From assembly GCA_038496445.1 (NCBI GenBank), contig JALMLS010000305.1, positions 1-64,000 of the forward strand: a DNA stretch of 64,000 bases, written 5' to 3'. The notes beneath the pieces were generated by a model that was given only the letters and a program-made list of their open reading frames with translations, did no database searches and had not been told where the DNA came from. Source of the stretch: Trichosphaerium sp. ATCC 40318. Taxonomy: Eukaryota > Discosea > Flabellinia > Trichosidae. The translations under genes and the position numbers were made by a program. Below, in pieces: positions 59,649 to 64,000 of this stretch (positions are counted from its first letter, which is position 1; every line of letters starts with the position of its first letter).

Positions 59649-60608
59649 TTATTCGAAGCCTAATGCAGTTTTATACATGCAACCATCTTGTACTATAGGG
59701 TTGAGAACACTTGTATCAATACCCTATAAAGTCAATATTTTAGATACTTGCTGTACTTAAAGAAAATTAAAATAAGCGTACAAGTCCTTCAATTATGCCT
59801 TTTACTTTGGTAATGAGTGCAGCTGGTGCTTTTGGTTCACGGTAGAATATCCATAAACCGCTATCGTTAATACCATCACCTTGACTGATGTTTAGTTTGA
59901 GAACTATTGTTGTTCGCCGCACCGGTTTTACATAATCCATTTGATGTGTTGATGGATGGTTGACCACCAACAACAACAGCCCATTGGTACACAAAATCTT
60001 CAATAGGGCCTGTAGCTACTACCCAGTATGGTCCGTAGAAGAATTCAGGTAACCAACAAGGTCCAACTATAGACGATAATAAGTAAAAGTAGAGTGGATC
60101 ATGTGCATGAAATAAAAACTTTCGAAATAAAGATCTGCGTACCAGAAAGTTTCGAAGATAGCTCTTTGTCTACAACAGCGCACAAGTGAGCCTCGTGGGT
60201 GCCTTTGTTTACCTGTACATTTATTAGACGCAATGGTTTTTCTGTTTTTCGGGAAAGAAGGAAAGAGATCGTACACCGCCTTGATTAGCATAGTTGTAAA
60301 CTTTAACATTTCCAACACCTTCCCCTAAGGAATAATTTGTTGATACGCAATAGATTTCATCCGCAGGCAAATATTCGATAACCATTTGCTCTTGGGCATA
60401 CCTAGCAGTCACGTGTTAGCTTTTAAAAAAGTACTAAATGAAGAAATAACTGCAAGACCAAGGAAGGCATAGAAACGCACCATTTGCCAAGGTAAGCGTC
60501 TAGCGTGAAGTTTGCTACCGGAGTAACAGTTTTACATTCGTAAGCATGTGCCACGCTTAAAAATAGTGCAGTTACAATAAAAAGAGAGCAAAGAAGGGAA
60601 GACGACAT
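59649..60608 (-). CDS. Secreted lipocalin 2 (apolipoprotein D/Blc-like)
   Basis: Paralogue of lipocalin 1. The start at 60608 gives a signal peptide (SLLCSLFIVTALFLSVAHA) and CKTVTPVANFTLDAYLGKW with the lipocalin G-x-W. Next exons read YAQEQMVIEYLPADEIYC, VGNVKVYNYANQG, HEAHLCAVVDKELSSKL and the SGLWIFYREPKAPAALITK strand; the tail GIDTSVLNPIVQDGCMYKTA ends at 59649. The order of exons, the paired cysteines and the GIDTxVL tail match lipocalin 1. An upstream ATG extends the frame, but the chosen start puts the signal peptide at the N-terminus. Confidence 0.8.
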
Positions 60609-61149
60609 GTTTCTTTCGTGTTTATCCGGTGTAATGAACACGGAGAAATACAGAAAAGGAGCCTTAAACCTCAACTGACATATAAAGTCGAAACAAAGAT
60701 TTACCGATGATGTGGCTGAGATATTTAACTATAAAATAGATGAGGTCTATTACAATTAGACTAACCGCAATAATGTTACAGCCGGCAATAGAACAGTGCT
60801 TGCCAGCATCGTTGATATAGAGCGTTGATGGCCAAGTGCGGAAAATTATTGGTTAGGCACAAGAATATTCCAAAAGTGTTTCGACGGACAAATTAACACG
60901 TGTCGCCTAATTTATACTTTTTTTCTCGCTTTGGTTACTTTCAAATTCACTGTTGTTCAAAACAAGAAATAATACGAATTTTGGGCTTTTATTCAAGAAC
61001 AAGAGGGGTTTGGGGCGATTTTTTGTGTTTTGAATAGCAGACTTGATACCAAAAAAACCAAAACTGCAATTAATCGCAGCATTGCACCCAAAAAAACTGG
61101 TCACGTGATAGATCAGGAAAAGTATTGAACGAAATTAAACATAAATAAT
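60609..61149. other. Spacer, no gene seen
   Basis: Upstream of lipocalin 2 and 3' of PurF. It holds a CACGTG at 61102-61107. Confidence 0.4.
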
Positions 61150-63742
61150 TTACCAATCAATCTTGAGAGGATAGTCGCCTGTGAAACAAGCGCTACAGTG
61201 TCCAGTAGACTCTAAAGAACAACTGTTATGCCAAAAAAAACTGAAGAAAGAAAAACAATGTAGTACCTGATGTTTCGAGGCCTTCACGGACAGCCTTTAG
61301 CATACCGTCATGAGATAAGTAACCAAGAGAATCAGCGCCAATATGTTTAGCTATTTCATCGATTGTTTTGGTGTGAGCGATGAGTTCCTTAAAGATTATT
61401 CAGCGAACACAAAAAGTAAACGTGACTAATGGTTTCATGTCCATACCTCCTTCTCTGAGATAGCAATACCCATGAAACATGGGTTTGTTACTGGAGGACT
61501 TGAAATACGAACATGTACTGATTTTGCACCTGCTGAACGTAATAACCGACATAGTTTGTTCAAGGTGTTTCCTAAAGTTAAACATCAAAAAAAAAATCCA
61601 AAAACCACAAAACTTCGCAGTACCTCTCACAATTGAGTCATCGATGACAATAATATCTCTTCCCTTTAGATTAGATACTAGTGGATTGTATTTAAGAGAT
61701 ATAGCATTCTTACGAAGCTCTTGACCAGGCTATAAAATAACAAACGTTACTTATAATTTTTTTTTGTATTGTACGCTTACTTGAATAAATGTACGACCAA
61801 TGTATCTGTTTTTACATAAACCTTCGTTGTACATGATACCTGTTTTTGCTGCATATCCGATAGCAGCTGGAATTGACGAATCAGGAACGCCCATAACCAT
61901 CTAAAGAAAGAGTAAGATGCTAAAGTCATCTTTTACAATTTCATAGAAAATAAAATATTGTTTGATTCATAAGGGCGTACCGATACTCCTTTTGGTGGTG
62001 GATGTTCAATAGCGAGCTGTATACCAAGTCTTTGTCTTACTGTATGTACAAGCTGATTTTCTAGAATTGAATCTGGTCGTGAAAAATAAACATATTCAAA
62101 AATGCAGAATGCTGTTTTCTTTGCAGGCTCTCTTCCAACAAATGACTTCAATCCTAATAAAAACAATCTCTTAGCATGCAAAAATAAAATGAATACCACA
62201 GGCAACAGCCTCAAAACAAAAGCAGCTACATGACACAAGAGAGCTTCGCATCGCGAAATGGTTTTTTGATTCTTTGAAAAGTTCAAATTGAATGCAAGTC
62301 TTTTGTCATTGAGCGTACCTGAGCTGTCTATTTTGAGTATTTCTCCTGGCCTGACCTCTCTTACATACTCAGCGCCTACAGTTTGAATAGCACAAGACTC
62401 TGAAGCAACAATGTAGCCTGCATCTTCAGGTAGACGCCCAATACATAGCGGTCTTAGACCATACATATCACGGGCTGCGTATACGGCATCTTTAGTCAGA
62501 ACAACGAGTGCGTAGGCACCTGGAGGTTGTGTTACTGTTTTAAATGTCTCGCAGGGCATGCACTACGGACCATCTGACTCATGCATCAAGGCAGAGATAC
62601 GTGATACCCAGTCAGGACCGTCCTTCTCTTTGTCTGGGATTGGTAAAGCCAACAGTTGCGCCATGACCTCAGAATCCGAGTTACGGAACATACCTAAGTA
62701 GAGGTTAATTAATACATACATAAGAACAAGATTTAAAGTAGTAACAGTCGAGGTTTTGCTACGTAAGAAACAAGGGAAAAAATTTTCTTTGAATGTTTTT
62801 CCGATACTCTTATCCCGCTATGACGTACCAACACCTCTGTTTAGTAGCTTTTTCCTTAGTACATCTCCTTTTGTCAACTATAGTATAGTTATAAGCGTTT
62901 TAAAGCGAAAAATACGCAAATCAAACAAACTGATGTGACATTTCTTATTTATGGATTAAGAATTTTCCATTGACGTACTTGGCCATTATGAGCTACACCA
63001 ATACGTCCCCAGTTTGTTTCGATCAAAAAAGGTTGACAATTTTCAAGGTTAGAAGCACCGAAAGTTGAATATCTCACGTGTCCAATTGCGTGGTTACCAA
63101 GCAAGTTCTTCATCTTATCTTCTGTAAATACCTTGATACAGAGCGTGAGTTTAAATAGGGAAAGGTTGTAGGCCAATATTATGGTTTGAATCGAAATGAT
63201 AGCGAAAATACGTTTTGGCGTAGCAAAAGGGTTTTTTGAGTTGGGTGGAGCGTAGTTTAGGTATTTAAAACGAGTTTACGTAAAAAGAAGCCCGAGAAAC
63301 AAAAAAGGGGCGAGATCTCGAATAAAATAATACGAAGAGTGGAATTGCCGGTTGCTTGTGTTTTATGGCCACAAACAAGAGTTTGTCGGGCAATTCTTTG
63401 GTATTACTCGATTTTTCTTTAAAAAGTGCTTGAACGCTTTTTTACGCGTTATACCTGTGATACAAGTCCCATTCCGCGTTCGTAAAACATTTCGTCATGG
63501 TGTTGTGACGCAATGCCGGCACTTTCTTGTCCTCTATGCTGTAACGCATAGAGAGCGAAAAAGGTAAGCCTAGCAGCATCTGTATTGTTCGTGTACACTC
63601 TACAAAATAAAACGTGTTAAAAACTTCTGATTATCGTTGCTAGCCCTTTTGAGCATTACCCGAAAACGCCACACTCATCTTGCGGTTTGTCTTCGTCTGT
63701 ATAGTTGATAGTTGGCTTTCTATGTATTTTTACAGACATCAT
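61150..63742 (-). CDS. purF: Amidophosphoribosyltransferase (glutamine PRPP amidotransferase)
   Basis: PurF makes 5-phosphoribosylamine from PRPP and glutamine, the first step of purine synthesis. The start at 63742 precedes [13 protein letters not shown] (about 63695-63670), whose Cys is the glutaminase nucleophile once the short propeptide is removed. Then come [20 protein letters not shown] (about 63550), [20 protein letters not shown] (about 63090), [20 protein letters not shown] (about 62670), [20 protein letters not shown] then GLRPLCIG (about 62520-62440), [17 protein letters not shown] (about 61900), [13 protein letters not shown] (about 61660-61630, PRPP loop) and [13 protein letters not shown] at the end, part of a Cys cluster that binds Fe-S in Bacillus-type enzymes. 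About nine introns; the N-terminal 11 or so residues before Cys fit a cleaved propeptide. Confidence 0.9.
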
Positions 63743-64000
63743 GGAATGCTGGAGTGCTTTTATGGCTTCTCAGAGAAGGAGAGAGGTAAAAAAGTCGCCA
63801 TGTCTGTTTTGGCGGTCACATTCTTTCTCATACATTTTCGGAAAAAACCGCGCAGTAGCCACTACGTAAACAGTTCAATTCGTACGGCATACGCAATGAT
63901 GGTACCTAAGGAGCTTAAATAGCGCTCCATCACAGTGAAGAAAGGTCTTTTCTGTCAAAACGGACTAGGGTGATACCGCGTAAGGGACTGAAATTCGCCA
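63743..64000. other. Upstream region of purF
   Basis: Right edge of the window. No gene is recognised; it probably holds the purF promoter. Confidence 0.35.

Noticed and set aside
1-64000. Bacterial or viral origin of the window
   Set aside because: Dense spliceosomal introns and eukaryote-only gene families throughout exclude a prokaryotic source, and no viral structural or polymerase gene was seen.

Overview
This window is nuclear DNA from a gene-dense, AT-rich unicellular eukaryote. Almost every gene is cut by very short GT-AG introns (mostly about 40-60 nt), and an unusually large share of the donors read GTAC, most often GTACG. Eukaryote-only genes are abundant: a peroxisomal RING protein (PEX2), an SMN-like splicing-assembly protein, a 4EHP-type cap-binding protein, an ectoapyrase, a Frizzled/Smoothened-like receptor, a TBC Rab-GAP-like protein and an inositol-phosphate kinase. 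Few single-exon genes exist (the F-box/LRR gene, a 272-residue protein). I cannot fix the taxon; a protist-like lineage with animal-like receptors and Tudor-less SMN fits better than a plant or animal. No rRNA, tRNA or CRISPR array was recognised.

Layout. 1-10.5 kb: a probable mobile element with three tightly packed, same-strand, intron-rich genes (about 1174-3988, 4092-7635, 7702-9900). The middle one is a tnp2/CACTA-like transposase with an N-terminal zinc finger. The cassette is flanked by arrays of short palindromic repeats (about 110-400 and 9900-10490). 10.5-11.9 kb: AT-rich spacer with a degenerate TTAGGG/CCCTAA block. 11.9-17.2 kb (minus): what reads as one gene fusing a secreted NHL beta-propeller to a TMEM63/OSCA mechanosensitive-channel-like protein. 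17.6-21.3 kb (minus): a secreted protein and an unrecognised conserved-looking gene. 21.4-26.3 kb (plus): PEX2, SMN-like and DUF389 membrane protein. 27.1-35.3 kb: an orphan gene, an EF-hand protein (minus), 4EHP (plus), lipocalin 1 (minus), ITPK-like kinase (plus).

35.5-43.6 kb: Frizzled-like receptor (plus), then an O-fucosyltransferase-like type II enzyme and a TBC protein (both minus). 44.0-46.9 kb: a C2-domain protein and a 272-residue protein (minus), and an 18-cysteine metallothionein (plus) behind a CCAGGG-rich divergent spacer. 47.2-53.3 kb: GDA1/CD39 apyrase (minus) divergent from a two-module cell-surface protein (plus). 53.7-55.6 kb: an orphan actin C-terminal exon and an F-box/LRR gene. 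56.1-63.7 kb (minus): a type I beta-helix-like membrane protein, lipocalin 2 and amidophosphoribosyltransferase (PurF).

Functionally the ordinary genes are a mix of housekeeping (purine synthesis, translation, RNP assembly, peroxisome import) and many secreted or surface proteins (NHL-TMEM63, two lipocalins, Frizzled-like, apyrase, beta-helix, modular GPI-type protein). Splice joins were made by eye from frame and GT/AG signals, so gene ends and conserved blocks are more secure than individual intron borders.
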